Assembly (NCBI GenBank): GCA_947459215.1
Contig: CANHCQ010000009.1
Coordinates: 62,001-126,000, forward strand
DNA: 64,000 bases
Direction: 5' to 3'
Source of the DNA: Phycisphaerales bacterium
GTDB taxonomy: Bacteria; Planctomycetota; Phycisphaerae; Phycisphaerales; UBA1924
In this document: positions 34,976 through 42,477 of the stretch, in pieces
How positions within the stretch are numbered: the first letter of the stretch is position 1
Layout: each line of letters begins with the position of its first letter
Translations under genes and position numbers: made by a program
Notes under the pieces: model-generated
Seen by the model: only the letters and a program-made list of their open reading frames with translations
Told to the model about the DNA's origin: nothing
Database searches by the model: none

Positions 34976-35562
34976 ACGGACGCGGCCCCGGATTCACCGC
35001 AACCATCGGCGTCGATGCCGCCGGCCTCGGTGCATCGCTCGCCCTCGTTGCGGTCTTTGTGTTCGCCGTGGTCTCGCCCGCCCTGCAGAGCCAGGCCGCC
35101 GAGCGCGCCGAGGCCGCCAAGCTCGCCGCCGCTCGCGCGGACGCCAAGAAACGCCGCGAAGATCGCACCCGCTTCGACACCGCCTTCGAGCGCGCCACGC
35201 GTGACCTCGCCGCGACACGCGTCAAGGTCGAGCCCACCTCCAAGCTCAACACCCGGCTTGCCGGTCTCACCGAAGCCGGCGCCAGGTTCGGACTCGTCAT
35301 TGACCGCATCCAACCCGAGACCCAGACCGCGACCCCCAAAGCCACCCTCGTCCCAATCCGCGTCGAAGGACGTGGTGGCTTCGTCGCCAGCCGCGACTGG
35401 CTCGCCCGGCTCCGCGAGGAGTACCCCGATATCGCCGTCCGCGGCCTCGACATCGGCCGTGACGCCGCCGCGGCCGAGAACGCCGCCAAGTTCAGTTTCG
35501 AACTCGTCTGGTACGCCGCACCCTCCGTCCAGCCCTCACAGCCCGAACCACCGAGGCAATGA
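34972..35562 (+). CDS. PilO-like membrane protein
   Basis: A 196-residue bitopic protein with one N-terminal helix (ASLALVAVFVFAVVSPAL), a charged coiled coil rich in Ala, Glu and Arg (about residues 40-80), and a ferredoxin-like domain (TLVPIRVEGRGGFVASRDWL). This is the PilO/GspM layout. ATG 34972 overlaps the stop of the PilN-like gene (ATGA). The last residues are a Pro/Gln-rich tail. It probably pairs with the PilN-like protein in the inner membrane. Confidence 0.78.
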   Translation: MNGRGPGFTATIGVDAAGLGASLALVAVFVFAVVSPALQSQAAERAEAAKLAAARADAKKRREDRTRFDTAFERATRDLAATRVKVEPTSKLNTRLAGLTEAGARFGLVIDRIQPETQTATPKATLVPIRVEGRGGFVASRDWLARLREEYPDIAVRGLDIGRDAAAAENAAKFSFELVWYAAPSVQPSQPEPPRQ

Positions 35563-35613
35563 CCTAAGCAGAAAACGCTGGCTTCCGCGGCTCCCGATTG
35601 GCACCATCAATGC

Positions 35614-36132
35614 ATGGCGCTCACCCGGGAACAAAAGGTCTATCTCTCCGTCCTCGCCGTCGCAGCTTCGGCCCTCGCGGCCGACAAGCTCTTCCTCGGC
35701 GTCACCGCCCCCGCCGTCGCCGCCGCTGCCGACACCATCCAGGAAGTCGCCGCCAAGCCCGCCGAGCCGATCAATCAGGAACCCGCCTCGGCCCGTTTCG
35801 CCGCCCGCCTCCGCACCGCCGCCGCACCCGCCTCCGATGCGGCTGTCTCCGATCTCTTTGCCGTGCGACTGGTCCGAGAAGAGATTCCCAGCGCGCAACC
35901 ATCCGAGATCGTCGCCGCCGCCTCGCCCGCCGTGGCCATCGAGCAGTTCCAGCTCGCCCACCGTGTCACCGCACTCGCCAGCGGAAAAGGGGCCTATGCC
36001 GTCGTGAACGGTCGCACCATCCGCCTCGGCGACTCCATCGGCGGCCTCACGCTCGTCGAAGTCACTCGCGAAGCCGCTGTCTTCGCGTCCGACAATCTCC
36101 GTGTCGAGATTTCCGTCGTCGCCGACCGCTGA
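35614..36132 (+). CDS. PilP/GspC-like protein
   Basis: A 172-residue protein with an N-terminal hydrophobic segment, a long Ala/Pro/Glu-rich linker, and a C-terminal domain HRVTALASGKGAYAVVNG followed by IRLGDSIGGLTLVEVTR. That domain has the spacing of the homology region of GspC and PilP, which contacts the secretin. It sits 51 bases after the PilO-like gene, in the position of pilP in type IV pilus operons. No secretin gene follows here. Confidence 0.72.
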   Translation: MALTREQKVYLSVLAVAASALAADKLFLGVTAPAVAAAADTIQEVAAKPAEPINQEPASARFAARLRTAAAPASDAAVSDLFAVRLVREEIPSAQPSEIVAAASPAVAIEQFQLAHRVTALASGKGAYAVVNGRTIRLGDSIGGLTLVEVTREAAVFASDNLRVEISVVADR

Positions 36133-36291
36133 ACCGTCGAGAACTCCGGAATGGTCCGTTTATTCCGGCGCACACCTCAACTCGTTCGCGACTTCCTTGC
36201 CCAGCTTCAAGCTCGTGACCACCGCGATCGATGTAGAACTGTCGCTCCGCGGATCGCGTGAGCGCGGGGATCCCCTTCCGGAGACGAACAC

Positions 36292-36777
36292 ATGGCTTCG
36301 TATGCACACAGCTCACGTCGGGCTTTCAGCCTTCTCGAACTCGTCATCGTGGTCGTGATCCTCGGCATCCTCGCCGCGATCGCCGTGCCGCGCATGAGCC
36401 GCAGCGCCACCAACGCCGCCGACAACGCCGTCGCGGCCAATCTGGCCATCCTGCGAAACGCCGTCGATCTCTTCAGCACCGAACACGGCGGCACCTACCC
36501 GTCGCTCGCCAACCTTCCCAACGCGCTGACCCAGTACAGCGATGTTGCCGGCACAACCTTCAACGCCTCCAAAGACACCGGCACCGGTGTGGTCTACGGC
36601 CCCTATGTCCGCGACATTCCGCCCCTGCCCGTCGGCGCCAACAAGGGCAAGAACACCTTCACCGCAACCCTCGGCGGCGCCTTCGGCTGGGTCTACGAAT
36701 CCAGCACCGGCAAGATCTTCCCCAACTGCGCCGATTCCGAAGTCGACGGCCGCGGCGTGAAATACAACACCTACTGA
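36292..36777 (+). CDS. gspG: GspG-type major pseudopilin
   Basis: A 161-residue pseudopilin. The leader and helix read SSRRAFSLLELVIVVVILGI, with Glu at +5 and Ala at -1 of the processing site, then LAAIAVPRMSRSATNAADNAV. The C-terminal domain has YPSLANLPNALTQY, the GPYVRDIPPLPVG segment and a Gly/Trp strand (GGAFGWVYES), which are the core of the GspG fold. GGAG lies eight bases before ATG 36292. It is the last gene of the chain, 159 bases after the PilP-like gene, and a strong terminator follows. Confidence 0.9.
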   Translation: MASYAHSSRRAFSLLELVIVVVILGILAAIAVPRMSRSATNAADNAVAANLAILRNAVDLFSTEHGGTYPSLANLPNALTQYSDVAGTTFNASKDTGTGVVYGPYVRDIPPLPVGANKGKNTFTATLGGAFGWVYESSTGKIFPNCADSEVDGRGVKYNTY

Positions 36778-36857
36778 AGGCGTGAGCTGGCAGAGGGCGG
36801 GGCCCAGCAAATGGAAACGCCGCTAATCGAGGACTGATCTGACTCCTATCGTCTCAC

Positions 36858-36895
36858 AACGCACGCCCCCCACGGGGCGTGCGTTGTTGTTTTTG
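36858..36895 (+). terminator. Rho-independent terminator ending the secretion cluster
   Basis: A 12-bp stem (36858-36869 with 36874-36885) with a four-base loop followed by GTTGTTTTTG. It lies 80 bases after the GspG stop and just before purF. Confidence 0.92.
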
Positions 36896-36962
36896 TGAAG
36901 ATCGCGGCCCCGTCCCCAAACCCGGCCCCAAGCTCGCCCCCGCGCCCGCTACCATCGCTCCG

Positions 36963-38471
36963 ATGAGCCGCCGCGTCCAGCTCCCGGTCCTGACCAACTC
37001 GAGCCGCCACGCCGCGCCGTCGGCGGCTCACGACTCCTACGAGAAGAAAGAGAAATGCGGCGTCGTCGGCGTCTGGGGCGCGGACCACGCCGCCCGCCTC
37101 ACCTACCTCGCCATGTACGCCCAGCAGCACCGCGGGCAGGAATCCGCCGGTATCGCCGTCTCCGACGGCGAGCAGCTCCGCGGCGTCACCGGCATGGGTC
37201 TCGTCCCCGAGATCATCGACCCCGACGTCCTCGAAGACCTACAGGCCCACGCCGGCGATGCACGCATCGGCGGCGCCATCGGCCACAACCGCTACGCCAC
37301 TGCCGGCGGCAGCCTCGCCTGCAACGCCCAGCCGCTGCTCACCGCATACGTCGGCGGCCAGGTCGCGCTGGGCCACAACGGTAACCTGATCAACGCCGAG
37401 CTCCTCCGTCAGCACTTCGAACAGGCCGGCCACCTCTTCCAGACCACCAGCGACACCGAGGTCATCATCCACCTCCTCGCGTCGCCTCTGCAGCAGAAGA
37501 GCCCCGACCCGCTCGCCGCCGCGTTGCGTCACCTCCAGGGCGCGTTCAGCTTGGTCTTCCTGTTCCCCGATCGCATCGAAGCCGCCCGCGATCCGTGGGG
37601 ATGGAGGCCCTTGGTGCTCGGCATGCTCCCCGGCGGCGGGCACATCGTCGCCAGCGAGACCGTGGCGCTCGATGTCGTCGGCGCAACGCTGGTGCGGGAA
37701 ATCGAGCCCGGCGAGATCGTCACCATCAGCGCCCGCGGCATCGAATCCCGCCGCTTCGCCGGTGTCGAAGTCCCCGCCGCCCACTGTGTCTTCGAGCACG
37801 TCTACTTCGCCAACCCCGCCAGCAACGTCTTCGGCCAGAATGTGCAGGCCGCCCGCGAAGCCCTCGGCGCCCGCCTCGCCAAGGAAGCGCCCGTCGCCGC
37901 CGACTTTGTGATGCCCATGCCCGACTCCGGCCGCAGCGCCGCCGCCGGATATGCCCAGGCCAGCGGCTTGGCGTACCGCGAAGGCATCGTGCCGAATCGC
38001 TACGTCGGCCGCACATTCATCAAGCCCACCCAGACCGAACGCATCGCCGCCGTGCGGCTCAAGCTCAACGTCATCGCCGACATCGTCCGCGGCAAGCGCG
38101 TCGTGGTCGTCGACGACTCCATCGTCCGGGGCACGACGACCAAAGCCAAGATGGACCAGATCCGCCAGGCCGGCGCGAAAGAGATCCACCTCCGCATCTC
38201 CTGCCCGCCCATCCGCCACCCGTGCTACTTCGGCGTCGATTTCGCAACGCGGGATCAACTGATCGCCCACGGCAAGAGCATCGAAGACGTCCGCAAGTTC
38301 CTCGGCGTCGACTCGCTGCACTACCTCAGCCTCGAAGGCATGCTCGCCTGCATGAACCGCCCGGCCAAAAGCTACTGCACCGCGTGCTACACCGGCGACT
38401 ACCGCCTCGATCCCGAGAAACCCGTGATCGGCGAGGTGATGGAGAACGAGCAGTTGAAGATGTTTGGGTAA
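36963..38471 (+). CDS. purF: Amidophosphoribosyltransferase
   Basis: Catalyses the first committed step of purine synthesis: glutamine and PRPP to phosphoribosylamine. The 502-residue protein carries a propeptide of 31 residues and nucleophile C32 (KCGVVGVWG), the glutaminase motifs QQHRGQESAGI and GHNRYATAGG, and the PRPP loop RVVVVDDSIVRGTTT. Cysteines in AHCVFEH, RHPCYFG and YCTACYTG match the ligands of the [4Fe-4S] class (Bacillus type). ATG 36963 is chosen since earlier in-frame codons run into the terminator. It precedes three zinc-ribbon genes, 12 bases from the first, perhaps co-transcribed. Confidence 0.95.
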   Translation: MSRRVQLPVLTNSSRHAAPSAAHDSYEKKEKCGVVGVWGADHAARLTYLAMYAQQHRGQESAGIAVSDGEQLRGVTGMGLVPEIIDPDVLEDLQAHAGDARIGGAIGHNRYATAGGSLACNAQPLLTAYVGGQVALGHNGNLINAELLRQHFEQAGHLFQTTSDTEVIIHLLASPLQQKSPDPLAAALRHLQGAFSLVFLFPDRIEAARDPWGWRPLVLGMLPGGGHIVASETVALDVVGATLVREIEPGEIVTISARGIESRRFAGVEVPAAHCVFEHVYFANPASNVFGQNVQAAREALGARLAKEAPVAADFVMPMPDSGRSAAAGYAQASGLAYREGIVPNRYVGRTFIKPTQTERIAAVRLKLNVIADIVRGKRVVVVDDSIVRGTTTKAKMDQIRQAGAKEIHLRISCPPIRHPCYFGVDFATRDQLIAHGKSIEDVRKFLGVDSLHYLSLEGMLACMNRPAKSYCTACYTGDYRLDPEKPVIGEVMENEQLKMFG

Positions 38472-38483
38472 GAAGCACGCACG

Positions 38484-39014
38484 ATGAGGCGTTCGGCAAC
38501 GATGAGCGGTGAGGGGCAGGAAACAACACCGGTTTTCGAGGCGAAACCGTCTTCACGGCTCCGTGTTTCTCGTGGTGACTTGTTCGGAGAGCTCGCGCTA
38601 CTGGACGATCGGGGCAGAAAAGTGCCGATGCGACATCCCATTCGCCCAGGGGACGAGTTTTCGTGGCGTCGGAACATGACTTCAGCGGAACGCCGATTGT
38701 GGGCCGGATTGATCGGTTTGCACGGCTTAGCGACCTTTGCGTACGTGGCGTATGGGATCGCATACCTGAAGTACGAGTTGGTGTTTCTTGTCGGTTGCGG
38801 CGTGTCGTTTCTGTTGAACCTCGCTTGGGGATGGTGCTTCGACCGTACCGTTAAGGGCCCCGGCACCGCGTTCGCGAGATTGCACCGCGGTCTTTGCGGC
38901 AGCTGCAAGTACCCGATCGAAACGACGACGCCGCAAGCCGACGGCTGCACCGTCTGCCCCGAGTGCGGCGCGGCATGGAAACTCCCGCCGCCACCGCCGA
39001 ACAATCTCACGTGA
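38484..39014 (+). CDS. Zinc-ribbon membrane protein, paralogue 1
   Basis: A 176-residue protein of unknown role. An N-terminal soluble part (SRGDLFGELALLDDRGRKVP) is followed by two helices (about residues 72-95 and 97-118) and a C-terminal zinc ribbon CGSCKY...CPECG with the block DGCTVCPECGAAWKLP. Two closely similar genes follow, each overlapping its predecessor by GTGA, and a more distant copy lies at 50383. The DNA of the last 70 bases is nearly identical to the end of the next gene, indicating recent duplication or exchange. Function may be structural or regulatory; nothing indicates enzymatic activity. Confidence 0.75.
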   Translation: MRRSATMSGEGQETTPVFEAKPSSRLRVSRGDLFGELALLDDRGRKVPMRHPIRPGDEFSWRRNMTSAERRLWAGLIGLHGLATFAYVAYGIAYLKYELVFLVGCGVSFLLNLAWGWCFDRTVKGPGTAFARLHRGLCGSCKYPIETTTPQADGCTVCPECGAAWKLPPPPPNNLT

Positions 39015-39556
39015 GCGAGTCCAGACCATCCTCTTGTCCGGTTCGGCGCGGCCCGCTTCGGCTGTCGGTCACGGTCCTTGATCACCGCAGCAGAGCGTGG
39101 CGGCTCGCGCGGACACCGTGGAAGGAAGCCAGAACGCGCACGTGGCGACGCGAGGACTTCCCTGACACGAAGGACATGATCCGCTTCCTGGCACTCACCT
39201 CGATCGCGGTCCTCGCATTCTGGGGTTCTCTGTGGGGAGCCGCTGCCGTCGTGCTTCCCCTCATTCAGGACGCTGTCTTTCAACCTCTTCTCAAGGTGCC
39301 CGATTTTCTCGTGTTCCTGCTGTTCGGCGTCATCGGGCAAGTCTTGATCGTCGTCGCACAATCGCTTGTGATCTACAAGGCCGCCCGATGGCTCTGGGCA
39401 CCGATCGAAGCAAGAGAGATGCTGCGTAAGCACATCTGCCCGCACTGCCGCTTCTCGATTGCCGCCATCGTCCCTGACCCCGACGGCTGCACCGTCTGCC
39501 CCGAATGCGGCGCGGCATGGAAGCTCCCGCCTCCACCCCCGAACAATCCCGCGTGA
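39011..39556 (+). CDS. Zinc-ribbon membrane protein, paralogue 2
   Basis: About 181 residues from GTG 39011, which overlaps the stop of paralogue 1. Same plan: a short N-terminal motif (LRLSVTVLDHRSRAWRL), two helices (about residues 60-84 and 98-125) and a zinc ribbon CPHCRF...DGCTVCPECGAAWKLP. An in-frame ATG at 38975 would lengthen it, but the overlap arrangement is repeated at the next junction, which supports the GTG. Confidence 0.75.
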   Translation: MSESRPSSCPVRRGPLRLSVTVLDHRSRAWRLARTPWKEARTRTWRREDFPDTKDMIRFLALTSIAVLAFWGSLWGAAAVVLPLIQDAVFQPLLKVPDFLVFLLFGVIGQVLIVVAQSLVIYKAARWLWAPIEAREMLRKHICPHCRFSIAAIVPDPDGCTVCPECGAAWKLPPPPPNNPA

Positions 39557-40080
39557 CCGCTCCCTCCGCACCTCCCCCCATCTCCCCCGGCCCGCTCGGC
39601 CTGCACTACACCATCCGCGATCACCGCGGCCGCGTCGTGCCGCTGGCGCACGCCTCCTGGCCCGATCGCTTCCGCCACTTCTCCCACGTCGGCCACTTCG
39701 TCCCACCCGTCAGCGGCACGGTCTCGACGCTCCTCCTCCTCGTCCTCGTGATGACCTTCGTCTTCGCGATCCAGGACGCCGGCTCCCGCGCCGCCGCGGC
39801 CCTCGGCGGCGCGAAATCGTGGACCCTCGCCCTCAACGCCCTCACCCTCTTCGGCCCACTCGCGATCCTGCTCCTGCTCATCGCTGCGTCGATCTTCCTC
39901 ACCGCGTCACGCGTCTGGATCCCCGCCGTCGCCCGCTCCTGGCTCGCCCACGGCGAGTGCCCGAGCTGCCGCTACAAGATCGACACGCTCGAACCCGAGG
40001 CCGATGGGTGTACGGTGTGCCCGGAATGTGGTTCGGGGTGGAGGTGCCAGGGATCACGCTTCAGCGCCGACGCGATGTAA
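39553..40080 (+). CDS. Zinc-ribbon membrane protein, paralogue 3
   Basis: About 175 residues from GTG 39553, again overlapping the preceding stop by four bases. The N-terminal motif LGLHYTIRDHRGRVVPLAH aligns with those of paralogues 1 and 2. Two helices (about residues 55-73 and 90-112) and the zinc ribbon CPSCRYKI...DGCTVCPECG follow, but the C-terminus diverges (SGWRCQGSRFSADAM). Last gene of the three-gene set; a hairpin-rich region without genes follows. Confidence 0.75.
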   Translation: MTAPSAPPPISPGPLGLHYTIRDHRGRVVPLAHASWPDRFRHFSHVGHFVPPVSGTVSTLLLLVLVMTFVFAIQDAGSRAAAALGGAKSWTLALNALTLFGPLAILLLLIAASIFLTASRVWIPAVARSWLAHGECPSCRYKIDTLEPEADGCTVCPECGSGWRCQGSRFSADAM

Positions 40081-40607
40081 GCTGCCTCCGCAAGTCACAA
40101 AGCGCTTGGGTACCGTCGACGAGTTGCCCGTTGCGAGCCTCTTCAAGACCAACTTGGATCTTTCGGAGGACTGAACGTTGAACGGCGTGAGAGACCCGTG
40201 CCAGCGGTTTGTCGCCATGCACCGGGGTGGACGTCCTGCGAGATCGTTGACGGCACCTCATGTGACAGAAGCACCACGAAAGGCCGTACGCCCAGGACCA
40301 CTTGCGAGTTTGACGACCGACGGTTCTGGGCCGACCAGTCCGAGCAGCCCAACGGGCTGCACAGAACCCAGCCGTGGGTGGAGCGAGTCCTCGAGCGACA
40401 CCCACGGACAGCAGGGTCCAATCTCCACAACCGGTTCTTTCATCCGCACTCCAACGGAGTGCGAGAGGCTTCCGAGGCTCTGCCGTACTCGGAAAGCTCT
40501 TGCACCCCGGATCACGTGCGGCAGGTTTCAGATCTCTCGACCGACCGCACTGCCGCGTCCTGACGCTTCGTGCTCCGATCGCGGCTGCATCCGTCTAGCA
40601 TCGCCCA
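40081..40607. repeat. Hairpin-rich intergenic region without a supported gene
   Basis: Three hairpins: GCAGCCC-AAC-GGGCTGC (40344-40360), CCGTGGGTG/CACCCACGG (40372-40380 with 40399-40407), and GCACTCC-AAC-GGAGTGC (40446-40462). Two share the AAC loop. The open frames here, including one of 121 codons from 40198, contain these palindromes and show no protein-like pattern. It resembles degraded REP-type intergenic sequence. Confidence 0.6.
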
Positions 40608-41579
40608 ATGTCCATCCCCCTCACCCTCGCCCATTCCCCCGATCCCGACGACGCCTTCATGTGGTGGCCGCTGACGGGCAAGATCAACCCCGACGGCACG
40701 CCGCAGGCTGGTGCCGAAGGCAAGCCCCGAATCGACACCGGCCGCTTCTCCTTCCGCGCCCTCCCCGCCGACATCCACGTCCTCAACCGCCGCGCGATCG
40801 AGAAGGCCGACCTCGAGATCACCGCCCTCTCCGCCCGTGCGTACTGCGACGTCAAGGACCGCTACATCATCACCCGCTGCGGCGGCTCCTTCGGCGACGG
40901 CTACGGCCCCAAGCTCATCGCCCGCGCCAACTCGAATCACGGCGCGAACCTCGACGCCATGCGTGCTCCCACCACCCGCATCGCCGTGCCGGGAATGCAG
41001 ACCACCGCGTTCCTACTGCTCGGCCTCGCGCTCGGCTTCACCCGCGAAACACTCGCGTCCCAGCGCTCACGCTTCATCGAGCTCCCCTTCGAACAGATCA
41101 TCGGCGCCGTCGCCCGCGGCGATGCCGACGCCGGGCTCGTCATCCACGAGGGCCAGCTCACCTTCGTCGACGCCGGCCTGCAACTGCTGCTCGATGTCGG
41201 CGTCTGGTGGAAGCAGCGCACCGGCCTGCTCACGCCGCTGGGCGTGAACGCCGTCCGCCGCGATCTCGATCAACTCCACGGCCCTGGCACCCTCCGCGAA
41301 GTCGCCGCCCTGCTCAGCCGCAGCGTGGCGTACTCCATGGACCACCGCGACGAATCCACCCGCTACACGCTCCCCTTCGCCCTCGCCAACGTCGACCGCG
41401 CCGGCAAGCAGTCGGAGGAGAAGCCCACGCTCGAACGCATCGAGCGCTACTGCCAGATGTACGTCACCGAAGAAACCCGCGACATGGGAGAGAACGGCCG
41501 CCAGGCGATCGAGCGCCTCCTCCGCGACGGCGCCGCCGCCGGCCTCTGCCCCGACCCGGGCACGGTTGACGTGGTGTGA
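40608..41579 (+). CDS. mqnD: MqnD/MqnA-type menaquinone biosynthesis protein
   Basis: Periplasmic-binding-protein fold enzyme of the futalosine pathway, probably converting cyclic dehypoxanthine futalosine to 1,4-dihydroxy-6-naphthoate. The start TLAHSPDPDDAFMWWPL is the MqnD signature; TALSARAYCDVKDRYIIT, RIAVPGMQTTAFLL and DAGLVIHEGQLTF follow as in the family. At 323 residues it is longer than most MqnD (about 280), with an extension after the first strand. MqnA-type sequence is a near alternative. No other mqn gene is in the window. A repeat element follows directly after the stop codon. Confidence 0.82.
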   Translation: MSIPLTLAHSPDPDDAFMWWPLTGKINPDGTPQAGAEGKPRIDTGRFSFRALPADIHVLNRRAIEKADLEITALSARAYCDVKDRYIITRCGGSFGDGYGPKLIARANSNHGANLDAMRAPTTRIAVPGMQTTAFLLLGLALGFTRETLASQRSRFIELPFEQIIGAVARGDADAGLVIHEGQLTFVDAGLQLLLDVGVWWKQRTGLLTPLGVNAVRRDLDQLHGPGTLREVAALLSRSVAYSMDHRDESTRYTLPFALANVDRAGKQSEEKPTLERIERYCQMYVTEETRDMGENGRQAIERLLRDGAAAGLCPDPGTVDVV

Positions 41580-41580
41580 G

Positions 41581-41687
41581 AAGAGACGCAGGGACGCAGA
41601 GACGAAGTGGTCAAGGCACTTCGGGGTTTCGGCGCTGGTTCTATTGCCTTTCACTCCGTCTCTTCGTCTCTCCGTCTCTTCGTCTCT
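41581..41687. repeat. Inverted element with AGACGCAGAGACG-type arms
   Basis: Left arm 41581-41609 and right arm 41652-41687 are imperfectly complementary, each a run of GAGACG-like words (GTCTCT on the right). It begins one base after the mqnD stop and ends ten bases before the ATG of the next gene. Same family as the insertion in kbl. Confidence 0.85.
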
Positions 41688-41697
41688 ACCCTCCCCC

Positions 41698-42408
41698 ATG
41701 AACCTCACCCGCACCCCCTTCGGCATCGCGGTCGAGACCAAGCCCGGCTCGCTGCTTCCCATCCGCCACATCATCGGCATCGGCATGAATTACGCCGAGC
41801 ACGCGCGTGAGCAGGGCAAGGGCGTGCCCGAGCGCCCCGTCCTCTTCACCAAGAACCCGCTCTCGCCCATCCTCAACGGCGAAGACATCGTCATCCCCAA
41901 AGTCTGCCAGGAGAAGCCGCAGGTCGATTTCGAGGCCGAGCTCGGCGTCATCGTCGGCACCCGCTGCCGCGACGTCGCCAAGGCCGACGCCTTCAAGGTC
42001 ATCCTCGGCTACTGCACCGCCAACGACGTCTCCGCCCGCTGGTGGCAGAAAGAAGGCAGCGGCGGCCAGTTCTACCGCGGCAAGTCCTTCGACACCTTCT
42101 GCCCCATCGGCCCGACTGTCATCCCCGCCGCCGAGATCAAGAACCCGCAGAACCTCCGCCTGCAAACCCGCCTCAACGGCGTCACCATGCAGGACGCCAA
42201 CACCGGCGACATGATCTTCGACATCCCCACGCTCATCCACGAGATCAGCCGCGGCACCACCATTCCCGAGGGCACCCTCATCCTCACCGGCACCCCCAGC
42301 GGCGTCGGCTTCGCCCGCAACCCCGCCATCTTCTTGAAGGCCGGCGACGTCGTTGAGATCGAGGTCGAACACTGCGGCGTGCTCCGCAACACCGTCCGTT
42401 TCGAGTAA
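41698..42408 (+). CDS. Fumarylacetoacetate hydrolase family protein
   Basis: A 236-residue enzyme of the FAH fold, which cleaves or isomerises beta-diketo or ring-opened acids with a divalent metal. The core has IIGIGMNYAEHARE, the metal site with FEAELGVIVG, FKVILGYCTANDVSAR, and a C-terminal GTPSGVGFARNPAIFLK glycine loop. It is a catabolic or detoxifying hydrolase in general; true fumarylacetoacetase activity is not shown, although 4-hydroxyphenylpyruvate dioxygenase of the same tyrosine pathway occurs at 56738. ATG 41698 follows a repeat element; the frame is open upstream through that element but is not coding there. Confidence 0.88.
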   Translation: MNLTRTPFGIAVETKPGSLLPIRHIIGIGMNYAEHAREQGKGVPERPVLFTKNPLSPILNGEDIVIPKVCQEKPQVDFEAELGVIVGTRCRDVAKADAFKVILGYCTANDVSARWWQKEGSGGQFYRGKSFDTFCPIGPTVIPAAEIKNPQNLRLQTRLNGVTMQDANTGDMIFDIPTLIHEISRGTTIPEGTLILTGTPSGVGFARNPAIFLKAGDVVEIEVEHCGVLRNTVRFE

Positions 42409-42477
42409 CCGATCCCCGCCCCGCCCAGCCCGAATTCCCCGTTTGCAGTTCCGCCTCGGACAGGCGACAATACCACC

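Noticed and set aside
40198..40563. A 121-codon frame between the zinc-ribbon genes and mqnD
   Set aside because: It runs through three palindromes, has no ribosome binding site and its translation has no protein-like hydrophobic pattern.
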